NCBI GenBank assembly: GCA_934045075.1
Contig: OW203730.1
Coordinates: 9,352,692 to 9,416,691, forward strand
Length of the DNA stretch: 64,000 bases
Source: Yponomeuta sedellus
Taxonomy: Eukaryota; Arthropoda; Insecta; Lepidoptera; Yponomeutidae
Direction: 5' to 3'
The translations under genes and the position numbers were made by a program. Below the pieces are notes generated by a model that was not told the origin of the DNA, ran no database searches, and saw only the letters and a list, made by a program, of their open reading frames with translations. Shown here piece after piece: positions 11,201 through 19,600 of this stretch. Position 1 is the stretch's first letter; every line of letters starts with the position of its first letter.

Positions 11201-12930
11201 CTTTCTCCGGCTTTTGTGCTGAGAAAGTGAAGCTGAAAAGTGTCACTGCGGCCGGCAAACAATATAAATCATATAAAAGTGCCGCCTACTGACCGCGCTT
11301 TCGTAATTAAATATAATAACACATCCTACGGATTTCGTAAAGCCAGTTTTAAGTTTCGCTGACCTTTCGGTTGCACGCCGGTCTTGTAATCTGAACTTTC
11401 ATGACAAAAACATGCGTAAATGAATACTGCGAAGATAAGACGTGGCTAGGCAGAATCGGAAAACTAGAATTGTGTAAACAGGTCACATTACCAAGCCAAT
11501 AAATCGTTTAGCAGCGTCGTCAACGCGGGTTGACAATTTGGGATTTCTTGACAATTCCAAATTGCCAAAGGATTCCTTCTCTCTCCTTCTTTGTATATTA
11601 TTTCTTCTCTCTCTCTCTTTCTGGAATATTGAGTGAGAGTTAAAAGTATGGGCTTAATTTTCCTATGCCCTGCAGTGGGGTGTACAATCGGCATATGTTA
11701 AGTATATGTTATGGCATAACAAATACGACCTTTTTATATTTGACGAAGCTTTATGCAAATTAATGTAATACGAGATTCGAGAACCTATGTTAAATATCTC
11801 CTTTAAATAATTTTGTTTGAGATTTGTTAACATTTCTCCTGTGGCACAGTGTTCTGAGATCAGATTTTTTGGTCCTCATTCTAAGTACGGGAAATGCATA
11901 GTCAAGTGGTAAGTATATAATTTATTTATTATTAGCTACTCCAACAGTATTTTCATATTTCATTTAAAAACTACTCTTTCTAGTGTATAATTCAGTATGA
12001 AACACCTTGACAGGAGTACACAACTTTAGTATCATTGCTGCGTCCAGGTTTTGGAATGAAAAAACGTAATGGTACTAGAAAGAATGGGCAATATTTTGCT
12101 ATTTAAATAGCATCCTCCGACAGTAGGACCTTTAAGAAAAATAAATAAAAACCAAAATTACTGGAATTCTGGGGATGGTATGAAGTTTCTATATGCACGA
12201 CTGAGTTGAGCTGACGGGAAACAAAAGTGCCCACGGCACAACCAGTTGAGCATTGCAGTTGTGCCTAGGGTCAGAAACGAAAATAAGGCAAGACAAGTTA
12301 GGAAGACAAATGTTTTAAATATTATGCCAAATTTTGACCATTGAGGAGTAATTCTTCAGTTTTGAAAAAAAAGTCGGACTTTCAAGTAAGTACTCATATC
12401 TTCTTAACATTGAAATGAGTCTTTCGGTTTATGAGGAGCCCATTACCAATGGGCTCGTCCGAAAATCGGCTCTCGGAACACACTGTGCGTTGTGACTGCT
12501 ACGCTTGGCCACGACTCGGCCACCGTACGTGGGAGCCTTCAGATCTATATCTGAAACAAAGGGACCGACGGATCTTATCATATGGAAACTGGTTTGAACT
12601 GAAAATGCTCAAAATATAGACATAGACATAATTTATTGGTAATATTCATTACAAGTCAAGACTCCGTACATTATTAACAATCCAATTTAGAAATAACAAT
12701 CAAATTTACAAATGTCAAAAAGAAAATATTACATGTCAATAACATAATTATGCAATCTATTTATAGAGTGTAAACACAACTTTGTGTTTCATGCATCTAA
12801 AGCCGGCGACACTAGCACCTGTATTTGCCTACTGGTAGATATACACCATCCTTGTCAGATTTTCTTACAAATATTTCGCTCTGATTTCGTGAAACCTGCA
12901 GTGCAATCGTTGGCAAATATGCATCAGCGT
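8290..12930. other. Long unique stretch, nothing recognised
   Basis: About 4.6 kb without identifiable repeat families or conserved coding sequence. Open frames are at most 78 codons (8865-9101, plus) and are not recognisable. A 9-bp-arm hairpin (GAGCCCATT/AATGGGCTC) lies at 12436-12456. The AT-rich stretch 12620-12780 resembles an inverted LINE 3' end (AATTTATTGG), but too weakly to call. This is one of the more likely places for unrecognised host regulatory DNA. Confidence 0.45.
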
Positions 12931-12931
12931 C

Positions 12932-13001
12932 AGTCCTAGACTCCTGACAATAACAAAATATTAGTATAAGTCCTAGACTCCTGACAATAACAAAATATTA
13001 G
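12932..13001. repeat. Perfect 33-bp tandem duplication
   Basis: AGTCCTAGACTCCTGACAAT and the next 13 bases occur at 12932-12964 and again at 12969-13001, separated by TATA. Period 37 bp, no mismatch, so probably a recent slippage or repair event. Confidence 0.95.
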
Positions 13002-13143
13002 GATCACTTTGCTGTTTGTGCGTCTTTCCATCAAGACCCTCTTTCTCGCGAACGGATGAAAAGATCAAGTTGAAATGCATATCAAGTTCTCAGGCATTAT
13101 CAAAATTTACCTTCAGTCAAACTGACTATCAAAACCTACTTCT

Positions 13144-13185
13144 AAGGGCCGGTTTCTGAATTGATAATTTTACGAACTAATTACG
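13144..13185 (+). mobile_element. Left-end fragment of a PIF/Harbinger-like MITE
   Basis: TAAGGGCCGGTTTCTGAATT followed by GATAATTTTAC matches the left terminus of the complete MITE at 45.8 kb. The right terminus was not found. The segment from 13186 to 13725 shows a 122-codon open frame (13161-13529) with no recognisable domain. Confidence 0.55.
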
Positions 13186-13726
13186 CAAACAAAAAAGGAA
13201 ACAAACTTATCTATGCAGTTGGGTTGTATGGGAGTTCATACTTTTTACAAGTTTGTAATCGTTCGTTTGGAGCCCTGAGGGAACGTGTCTTAACTCGCAC
13301 TTGTCTGCGTTTTTTTAACAGCTTGAATGTAAGAGGAACTTATATGAAATTGTCTTTTTCTTCCATCACATGCCAAAACACTTGCGGCAAATCCGCTATG
13401 TTTTTGTCGACATTGATGAATATAACAGGATCTGAGCTATTATTATTCAGCTCACCTATGACATCTATACCGCTTCGTGATCTTTTGATGCCTAATTTAC
13501 TACCGCAACTGTACTATCTCATATTATAGTAATTTGAAACGGCTATAGGTAAGTAGTTTTTTTCTATGACCTCATTTTGCCACTAAAGTAATTACCTGCC
13601 GTGAGCAAAATAACGTTCGGCCAAAAGGTGTTGATTAAGGAAGGTTAAGGAGTTTTGTCTGACTCTGCAAGTTTTATATCTGTGCATTTTTTTGTTGTTC
13701 TATTTCCTCCATATAAGTTTAGGTAC

Positions 13727-13935
13727 TAGCTGTGCCCCGCGGTGTTACCCGCGGTTTATACATTTTCCCATGGAAATAAAATATTTTCCCGCAGCCTATG
13801 TTTTAATCCAGTCTCCTGAGAGCTAATTCCATAACAAATTTGTTAAAATCGCTCCAGCCGTTTAGACGTCAAGAAGTAACAAACACACACACTCACAAAC
13901 TTTCGCCTTTATAATATTAGTGGTACTCCTCGCGC
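13727..13935 (+). mobile_element. Dispersed LINE/SINE 3'-end repeat (family R)
   Basis: Starts CTAGCTGTGCCCCGCGGTGT, contains TAAAATCGCTCCAGCCGTTT and ends CTTTCGCCTTTATAATATTA. This layout (CTAGCTGTGCCC to TATAATATTAGT) is very common in lepidopteran genomes as the 3' part of non-LTR elements; the exact clade is not decidable here. A second copy at 26.7-27.2 kb is split by an RTE mini-element. Confidence 0.75.
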
Positions 13936-14069
13936 AGAGTGGTATTAGAACTTATTTATGTATCTTAACTATGTATTTAACTGTTTATGTAGGTAAATTG
14001 CTATTTATATAAGTAGTAGTAGATAGTAGTATATTAGAAGATCATATTTGCATCGACTACCCATTCTCT

Positions 14070-14169
14070 TTAGGCAAGGCATTACCCCCTACGATAGCAT
14101 AACGTGGCGCTCTTTAGGGGAGGGCTATGTTTAGCAGTGGACTAGTATAGCCTGACGATGACGATGACT
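14070..14169 (+). mobile_element. RTE mini-element (family B), 5'-truncated
   Basis: Contains GGGGAGGGCTATGTTTAGCA and ends in (GAT/CGA)n. Flanked by an 8-bp target-site duplication CATTCTCT at 14062-14069 and 14170-14177. The homologous codon for the first Q of VQQW is a TAG stop here. The 3' microsatellite is GACGATGACGATGA, unlike the (GAA)n of the 1.1-kb copy. Confidence 0.8.
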
Positions 14170-14247
14170 CATTCTCTCTCCCTTCAGCAACTTTTCGTTA
14201 TAAGGTTGTCCGGAAGAACTTGCTTTCAGCAATAAGGCCGCCAATTG

Positions 14248-14322
14248 TACTCTGTATCTTTTCATGTTTTATATCGTGTGCTCTGGTGTACAATAAAGAA
14301 TATGCTATCTATCTATGTATCT
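14248..14322 (+). mobile_element. LINE 3' end with (ATCT)n tail
   Basis: TGTACAATAAAGAATATGCT runs into ATCTATCTATGTATCTAC. A polyadenylation-like AATAAAG followed by a short tandem tail is typical of the Jockey-like 3' ends elsewhere in the window (21.9, 47.7 and 60.1 kb). Only the terminus is present. Confidence 0.55.
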
Positions 14323-14324
14323 AC

Positions 14325-14500
14325 ATACATACATAAACGCCTGTATCCCAGAGGGGTAGGCAGAGACCAGGGACTGCCACTTGCCACGATCCTGACAGGT
14401 CACCTTCGCTTCATCAACGTTCATAAGTCGTTGCATGCACGCACGCCTGTTCCGCGTACTTTTTATCTTCCCCTTTGCTAATACATCCTCTATTTGGTCG
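14325..14500 (-). mobile_element. LINE fragment (family O)
   Basis: Reads TACATACATAAACGCCTGTA, then CAGAGGGGTAGGCAGAGACC and GCATGCACGCACGCCTGTTC followed by CGCGTACTTTTTATCTTC. The last block recurs at 56.4 kb and the GGGATAGGCAGAGAGAGACC block at 44.1 kb. It is a known type of lepidopteran non-LTR 3' region in reverse orientation. No ORF survives. Confidence 0.65.
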
Positions 14501-14824
14501 ATGTATATCCGCCAGGGACGGACATCTATCTATTAAAGAAAAAAATGATAGGATACCTACGTATCTGTTAAAGAAAAAAAATGCTATCTAGAAATCGTCT
14601 TTGCCAAGACTCATTATACGTGTCATCAATGCAATTTAATACAAGAGCTAACGCAGCATAACTCACGCGCAAAGCCTTCACGATGCAGCAAATCATGCAA
14701 AATGACCTAGAAGATGTTAGGTACAGTCAGACTATTCAGGTTCTTCCGCTGTGACATTCGAACAAAGGGCATCAACATTCTAATGGTCGTATTTATATCA
14801 AAATAAAAAAAGACTATTCAAATT

Positions 14825-14954
14825 GATGACATTAACAAAGCGGCCGGGGGTAAGTGGTCGAGATTGGCTAGGGACCGGGAGAGTTGGCGGGAAATGGAAG
14901 AGGCCTATACCCAGCAGTGGGCTTCATTCATGGGCTGGATAGATAGATAGATAG
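14825..14954 (+). pseudogene. RTE-like retrotransposon ORF C-terminus, 5'-truncated insertion
   Basis: An open frame from 14840 to the stop at 14948-14950 encodes 36 residues including WSRLARDRESW and EEAYTQQWASF. This matches the C-terminal pattern of RTE-type ORF2 (DRxxW...EEAYxQQW) seen again at 17.8 kb. The stop lies inside the terminal (GATA)n tail. A perfect 9-bp target-site duplication ATTCAAATT flanks it (14816-14824 and 14955-14963). It is a dead 5'-truncated copy of a different RTE lineage from the 17.8-kb one. Confidence 0.85.
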
Positions 14955-14963
14955 ATTCAAATT

Positions 14964-15763
14964 AGCACAGAAAGTGCGACTTAATGACCGTTACAAGTTA
15001 AATTAGGTGTTTTTTTTATTTCGAAATCTAGATAATTTGGGAGCATGAATGGATGAAAAAACACCAAACTTAGTCTCAAAGTCTTAGTCAAACCAAAGTC
15101 CTTAATTAGCAGAGTTAATGCATAATTATTACGAACCATAGAACTTGTGCATTGTACGAGATTTAATTCCAGACATCATTGTCGTCTAAATAATCCTTTG
15201 CGTTATAGTGTAAAAAGCCGATGCCACTAAAACCCTCTTAAGACGGAGCTATGGCCGGCTTATGAGCAGAATTCCTCTTAGATCGTTTATAAAAAGAATG
15301 TAAAATTTAAGGCTGCACTTTTATACCTCGGATTAAACTTATCCGTCTAATAAAGTATTACACAATAATATAAAAAATTCACCGTAAAAAAACAAAAGAA
15401 AGGCAATTACAATTATATTTTTTTTAAATGTTTGTTTAATAATATTTAATTGGTTGTTTTTTAAGAACTTGCTACCGCAATCGGGGCTCACTGTAATGTT
15501 AACTTTAAGATTTTTTAAAATATATAAATAAAAATATGATATTTGACGAATAAGTACTAACAGTGTATTGAAAAAATCAGCCTTTCGTATAAAAAAATGT
15601 ATTGATGGGTCGGGACGGTCGCTACAGTACATTTAGTGTGAAAATTAATTGGATTAAGGACACGTCTTTTAGTTCTCTTGTAGGACACGTCGCCCCAGTG
15701 CCACGTCCCTTCTTTCCGGCCGCTGGCTAAGATGCCTAGATGTAGATATGTAGGTAGGCATGA
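14964..15763. other. AT-rich sequence, nothing recognised
   Basis: Contains a 97-codon minus-strand open frame (15339-15632) of AT-rich composition with hydrophobic stretches. It is not recognisable and is most likely chance in T-rich DNA. Confidence 0.4.
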
Positions 15764-16002
15764 GATTTCCGCACTTAGCCCCCAGTTGGGCCATTGTACT
15801 TAGCAAGCGCTGAGGTATGTTATAACTTCAGACACTCAGGTTTCCTCACGAGGTTTTCCTTCATTCAACGAGTCCTATTGCTACCATAACTTCACAAATG
15901 TACATAACTTAGGAAACAAAGTCATTGGTACATGCCAGGTCTCGAACCCAGGACCTATCGATTGAGAAGCCGGCGTTTTACCGCTCCGCTACCACCGCTT
16001 TT
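15764..16002 (-). mobile_element. tRNA-derived SINE (family F), near full length
   Basis: Read on the minus strand: AGCGGTGGTAGCGGAGCGGT tRNA-like head, a B box in GGGTTCGAGACCTGG, the body ATGTACATTTGTGAAGTTAT, then GAAGGAAAACCTCGTGAGGA and AACCTGAGTGTC. This is the widespread lepidopteran SINE type with the AAGGAAAACATCGTGAGGAAA block. Other copies: 16.6, 22.1, 46.1, 50.3/50.7, 55.5, 59.0/59.7 and 60.2 kb. Confidence 0.85.
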
Positions 16003-16221
16003 ATTATATCGACTGTGATAGAGATCTTATACCTACTATTGTAAATTCGGTATGTTTTGTTTTATACTAAATACCTGAAGGTATCGCATATAGACATACT
16101 CATACTTAGATACCGTCTCACACAATAGATTCACCAGCCAGTATTAACCATCAGGCACTACCTGTACCACTGTCCATATAACCCAATGTTAGCTGGAAAA
16201 AACACTCATTAGTATTAAGCT

Positions 16222-16275
16222 CGCCTTTGCATAAATATGCCTATTGTGCAATAAAGAATTTTCTAATCTAATCTA
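16222..16275 (+). mobile_element. LINE 3' end with (TAATC)n tail
   Basis: TATTGTGCAATAAAGAATTT followed by TCTAATCTAATCTAATC. The same tail unit is found on the opposite strand at 21.88 kb. Only the 3' terminus is present. Confidence 0.65.
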
Positions 16276-16640
16276 ATCAGGAAAACGTAGCGCTCCTACG
16301 CTATGAAGCCACTCAAATTTCGCCATGTGCAAAGTCGTCCCACTGTCCACTAAACGGCTTACCGCTCGTTTATCTAATACACAGCATTATCTTGTTCCAC
16401 TGGCATTCTGAGCACGTGGTTTCAGCTTTGTCATGCGTGCTGCGTGCGTTCCGTATCTGATCGTATCGTGTGCGCATTGCATGCCATCGATGTCTCAATT
16501 TATAAAAGAGGGTAGCACTGCATGTTGTTGCTGAGATTGTTTCTGTAGGTCTGATGCCGCGTGTCGACCTTCGCGTCTGTTTGGGGTGGCCATTGCTTGA
16601 GATTGTCTGATGATTTCATTCTGACAGTAGCAGAGAGGAA

Positions 16641-16845
16641 GCGGTGGTAGCGGGGCGGAAGAAAGCCGGCTTCTCAATGGGGAGGTCGGGGGTTCGACTA
16701 CCAATAAGTTATGTATATTTGTGCAGTTATAGTAGCAATACCACTCGGAATTGTGAAGGAAAACATCTTGAAACCTGAAGTGTTAACATACCTCAGAGCT
16801 TGCTACGTACGTCCAACTATGAGGCTAAGTGCGAAAATCTCAGGT
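16641..16845 (+). mobile_element. tRNA-derived SINE (family F)
   Basis: Head GCGGTGGTAGCGGGGCGGAA, B-box-like GGGGGTTCGACTACC, then GCAATACCACTCGGAATTGT and GAAGGAAAACATCTTGAAAC. The 3' part degrades beyond about 16845. The next bases (16855-16940) carry a family D segment (CTAGTCGGACTCTTCCGACG). Confidence 0.8.
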
Positions 16846-16854
16846 CTAACCGAA

Positions 16855-16940
16855 ACCTGCTTGCGTCGTCGGTTTCTTGTCTCTGACTGCTCGTCTAGTC
16901 GGACTCTTCCGACGAAAAGCTTAGTAAGTTTATCCGGTTA
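16855..16940 (-). mobile_element. Family D fragment
   Basis: GCGTCGTCGGTTTCTTGTCT and AGTCGGACTCTTCCGACGAA correspond to the internal and sub-terminal parts of the foldback family D at 4.8, 35.7 and 37.2 kb. No terminal GTAGACTTTTAG is present. Confidence 0.5.
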
Positions 16941-16958
16941 AAATTCAATAATGTGTTA

Positions 16959-17132
16959 TAGTCTGTTAGCTTTTAGAATACTATCGGATAGAATCGGATA
17001 TATTCGTGTAATAGAAATATCGAAACTAATATGACACTTAATTTCGAAGTCAGTACTCTATCTTCAGTACGAAAAAACCGAAGCCTACTTACTCTCTAGA
17101 GCCCAAGGTATATTCTAAAAGCTAACAGACTA
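16959..17132. mobile_element. TA-target MITE (family C), 174 bp
   Basis: Terminal inverted repeats TAGTCTGTTAGCTTTTAGAA and TTCTAAAAGCTAACAGACTA with a TA dinucleotide on both sides (16957-16958 and 17133-17134). The interior carries ACTATCGGATAGAATCGGAT and AAAACCGAAGCCTACT, shared with the copies at 19.28 and 62.65 kb. The TA target suggests a Tc1/mariner-type parent. Confidence 0.9.
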
Positions 17133-17134
17133 TA

Positions 17135-17519
17135 CCATAGAAAGTTTTAGCTCAAAAATCCAATAAATCTTAACATAAACTAAATGCCAACTAAGTCACC
17201 CTACACCCTACGCTACACTTTTTATTTCCATTGAGCTACAAAGCCAACGTTCACATCTCGACAGACCACCTACAGCACTGTCCCATCGAAGATAGCTTCT
17301 AGCTGGAGACGGCCTATCAAGATGCTCGCTCCCCTTCAATCTCGTCCCAGAGCCGGGGGCTGAGTCATGTGATTACTTCCATGACCATGTTTGGTTGATG
17401 TATACATACTCTTTATCGGTTTATAAAACTGCTGTCGCACTAGGTAAGGTTACGCGGTTATAATACACGGTGAATTTATGAGTACAAAAAAATATATAAC
17501 CTCGACACAACACATTCAA
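17135..17519. other. Unique sequence, nothing recognised
   Basis: No repeat terminus, hairpin or conserved frame noticed between the MITE and the family K repeat. Confidence 0.4.
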
Positions 17520-17741
17520 TTGGCCTGGGCCTAGATTATGCTAAATTGTAAGATTGTAGTACAATGACCATTGCATGAACATGGCGATTTCATTTCATTG
17601 CTGCATTAAGTCTAGGCGCGCACATACATCAAACCTTTTAGGCGTCAATGGTATGAAAAACACGTCACGTGACCCGACCATGAATCTGTCAAGGTACTAT
17701 AATGCACTAGTAGAATTGAGGCCCTGGTACCAAACTGAGAC
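17520..17741 (+). repeat. Dispersed repeat (family K), probable upstream LINE sequence
   Basis: Shares GGGCCTAGATT, GCGATTTCATTTCATTGCTG, TTAAGTCTAG and GCGTCAATGGTAT with 56.14-56.30 kb. Its first part also matches 22.72-22.80 kb on the opposite strand. It leads directly into an RTE ORF fragment, but the other two K copies have no RTE ORF after them. Its link to the LINE is therefore unproven. Confidence 0.6.
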
Positions 17742-18076
17742 TGGGACACCTTATCTCTGAAGGATGAGATTCGTAACGAATGTATTCGACAGAGAACCAA
17801 AGTTATCGACATAGCTCAGAGAATCAGCAAGCTAAAGTGGCAGTGGGCTGGCCATATCTCGCGAAGAACCGACAACCGTTGGAGTAAACGTGTTCTTGAG
17901 TGGAGACCGCGCCTCGGCAAACGTAGTGTAGGACGCCCTCCGACTAGGTGGGATGACGATCTGCGAAAAACTGCAGGCAGACGCTGGATACGGCAAGCTG
18001 AAGATAGGGCGCTATCGCGGTCATTAGGGGAGGGCTATGTCCAGCAGTGGACTAGTACAGCCTGACGACGACGACA
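17742..18076 (+). pseudogene. RTE-like retrotransposon ORF2 C-terminus with 3' tail
   Basis: A continuous open frame of about 100 codons from 17763 to the stop at 18063-18065, without a start codon. It reads through DEIRNECIRQRTKVIDIAQ, KLKWQWAGHISRR, VLEWRPRLGKRSVGRPPTRW, the segment DDDLRKTAGRRW and GEGYVQQWT. The order KWxWAGH..., GRPPTRWxDDL... and W...EG/AYVQQWT is the conserved C-terminal end of RTE-clade endonuclease/reverse transcriptases. The stop is followed by (CGA)n. The last codons and tail equal the 3' part of the family B mini-elements. No frameshift is present, so this is a fairly young fragment. It lacks the endonuclease and catalytic RT domains. Confidence 0.92.
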
Positions 18077-18247
18077 CCTCATGCTATGGTAGCCAGGCAA
18101 GGATATTGCAAACATGGAAATACACGCAGACTGGGGCCGTTTGTACAAATGTACGTCAACACGCAGTGGGAATGAAACCCACGACTTCCAGCATGGTAAT
18201 CAGACGTGATAGCGCTAGGCCAACGAGGCAGTCAAGCCCCTACATTT

Positions 18248-18374
18248 CGCGCACCAAATCCTGAGGGATTCCAATCGTTTAACTGTCAAATTTCATACAA
18301 ATTTCCAATCGTCGGTCAAATTTCATACTTACTTGACAGTTTGACGATTTGAATCGCTTTGGATTTGGAGCGCG
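18248..18374. mobile_element. Foldback MITE (family M)
   Basis: Inverted ends CGCGCACCAAATCC and GGATTTGGAGCGCG, followed inward by GATTCCAATCGTTTAACTGT and its imperfect complement. The interior repeats CAAATTTCATAC. A related element lies at 37776-37882. No target duplication could be assigned. Confidence 0.75.
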
Positions 18375-18436
18375 TAAATAGGCCCCTGATCAAAGACCTT
18401 ATTTTAGTATAAATGACCTCTGTCTTGATTGTATTT

Positions 18437-18516
18437 CCATGTTTGTGATGTTACCACAATTCTGGTTGCCACACCTCCTTACCTGGTTACCACAGCACAG
18501 GGTATCTTAGTTTGGG
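18437..18516 (+). mobile_element. SINE family E, 3' fragment
   Basis: CCATGTTTGTGATGTTACCA, TTCTGGTTGCCACA and GCACAGGGTATCTTAGTTTG match the distal part of the family E SINEs at 33.6 and 58.2 kb. A partial duplication of the TGGTTACCACA part is inside it. The tRNA-like head is missing. Confidence 0.65.
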
Positions 18517-18779
18517 AACAGCCCTTCTATTACGTAACATTCCACTCTATCGAGTTAAGCATTTAGACGACTTCAAAGTGTCAAAATATGTATGCATTTG
18601 ACAGCTCCACTCAGTGGATACTTACATAATTAGGCCCCGGACAAGTAAATGTGTTGTGTGGAAGTTATTATAGTTGTTTAACTTTTTTTACCAAGATTGA
18701 TATTCGCCTTCTTCATCCACTTTTCCCATTGCTCTACGTCCACATTGTCTGGTGTTATTTTCTCAAATTATGCAGATAC

Positions 18780-18910
18780 TTACACTATTCCCGCGGCATC
18801 CCGGAAATTTACACCATCGGACGATTGTGCGCATGCGCGAGCGTCGAGTAAACAAGCGCGTTTCGGGTTAGGTAACAGTAAAACATGGCGCGGGAGTACA
18901 CTCTGAGCGC
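18780..18910 (+). promoter_or_regulatory. CpG-rich promoter-like patch with NRF1-type site
   Basis: TGCGCATGCGCG at 18828-18839 fits the NRF1/erect-wing consensus YGCGCAYGCGCR exactly. An ETS-like CCGGAAAT lies at about 18801. Downstream come several CpG-rich words and then ACAGTAAAACATGGCGCGGG, an ATG at 18885 in a reasonable insect start context. The surrounding kilobases are CpG-poor by comparison. This is what a TATA-less housekeeping promoter looks like, but no recognisable gene follows. Promoter activity is an inference. Confidence 0.4.
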
Positions 18911-19094
18911 GTGCCATCACACGTCACGCCAGAGGTCCCAACGAATTGCGGCAGAAGTGCATGACGAAAGTGATACGATAAGGCTATTCGAAAATCCACA
19001 CAAAGGGCACCTGGGAAAGAGAGCTAAAGTTGAAGAAATCAATGACCAACACGACTCAAAGACTATCGAAGGTTTTGATAGAGTACTTAGTTGA
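18885..19094 (+). CDS. Hypothetical 69-residue open frame, possibly a first exon or relic
   Basis: Starts with the ATG next to the NRF1-like site and encodes a hydrophilic, charged protein (segment GHLGKRAKVEEINDQ, residues 41-55). I do not recognise it. The second half lies in a tandem duplication. The other copy at 19.2 kb encodes the similar segment GHLGKRDLLLEIKDQ in the same relative frame. A further downstream segment of both copies encodes DDLNRIAGDGWMSKR and DDLNEIACNGWMSER, each just before a TAG stop. That hints at once-coding sequence. It could be a decayed gene end or transposon-derived. Confidence 0.3.
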   Translation: MAREYTLSACHHTSRQRSQRIAAEVHDESDTIRLFENPHKGHLGKRAKVEEINDQHDSKTIEGFDRVLS

Positions 19095-19600
19095 TAGACT
19101 TTCACAATACTTTCTTAATCTGTGTCAGCTCGACGATCTAAATCGGATTGCCGGCGATGGCTGGATGAGTAAACGAATGTAGATAACTATTAAATCAATA
19201 TTTAGGGCACCTAGGGAAGAGAGATTTACTTTTAGAAATCAAGGACCAATTAACAAATGGAATACAGAATAGTTACAGTCTGTTAGCTTTTAGAATATAC
19301 CTCGGACTCTAGAGTAGGCTTCGGTTTTTGCCGTAAGCACACGAGTGTAATACTACTTCCTGCTCTGTATATATTTTTTCTTATTAAGTATATTTAATTA
19401 TGTGTCACATTAGTTCAGATATTTATATTACACGAATATATCCGATTCTATCCGATAGTAGCTGAGATATATTCTAAAAGCTAACAGATTGTAGTTGATA
19501 GATGATTACCCAGTGTTTTCTTCGCGTATGACAGCTCGTAGTATCGACGATCTGAATGAGATTGCCTGTAATGGCTGGATGAGCGAACGAATTTAGGCTG
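19003..19600 (+). repeat. Diverged tandem duplication, second copy split by a MITE
   Basis: Unit 1 is 19003-19185, unit 2 is 19203-19275 plus 19494-19600. Shared blocks are AGGGCACCT-GGAA-GAGAG near the start, AGTTGATAGA in the middle and ATGGCTGGATGAGYRAACGAAT at the end. Removing the MITE and one TA restores TTAGTTGATAG, identical to unit 1 at the same place. Unit 1 therefore serves as an internal empty site. Confidence 0.9.
19276..19491. mobile_element. TA-target MITE (family C), 216 bp
   Basis: Ends CAGTCTGTTAGCTTTTAGAA and TTCTAAAAGCTAACAGATTG, flanked by TA (19274-19275 and 19492-19493). The interior is in the opposite orientation to the 62.65-kb copy (GTAGGCTTCGGTTTTTGCCG, TATCCGATTCTATCCGATAG). 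The duplicated host unit at 19.0 kb confirms the TA target. Confidence 0.95.

Noticed and set aside
13161..13529. 122-codon plus-strand open frame as a gene
   Set aside because: It starts inside a MITE end fragment, and composition and lack of any recognisable motif argue for chance.
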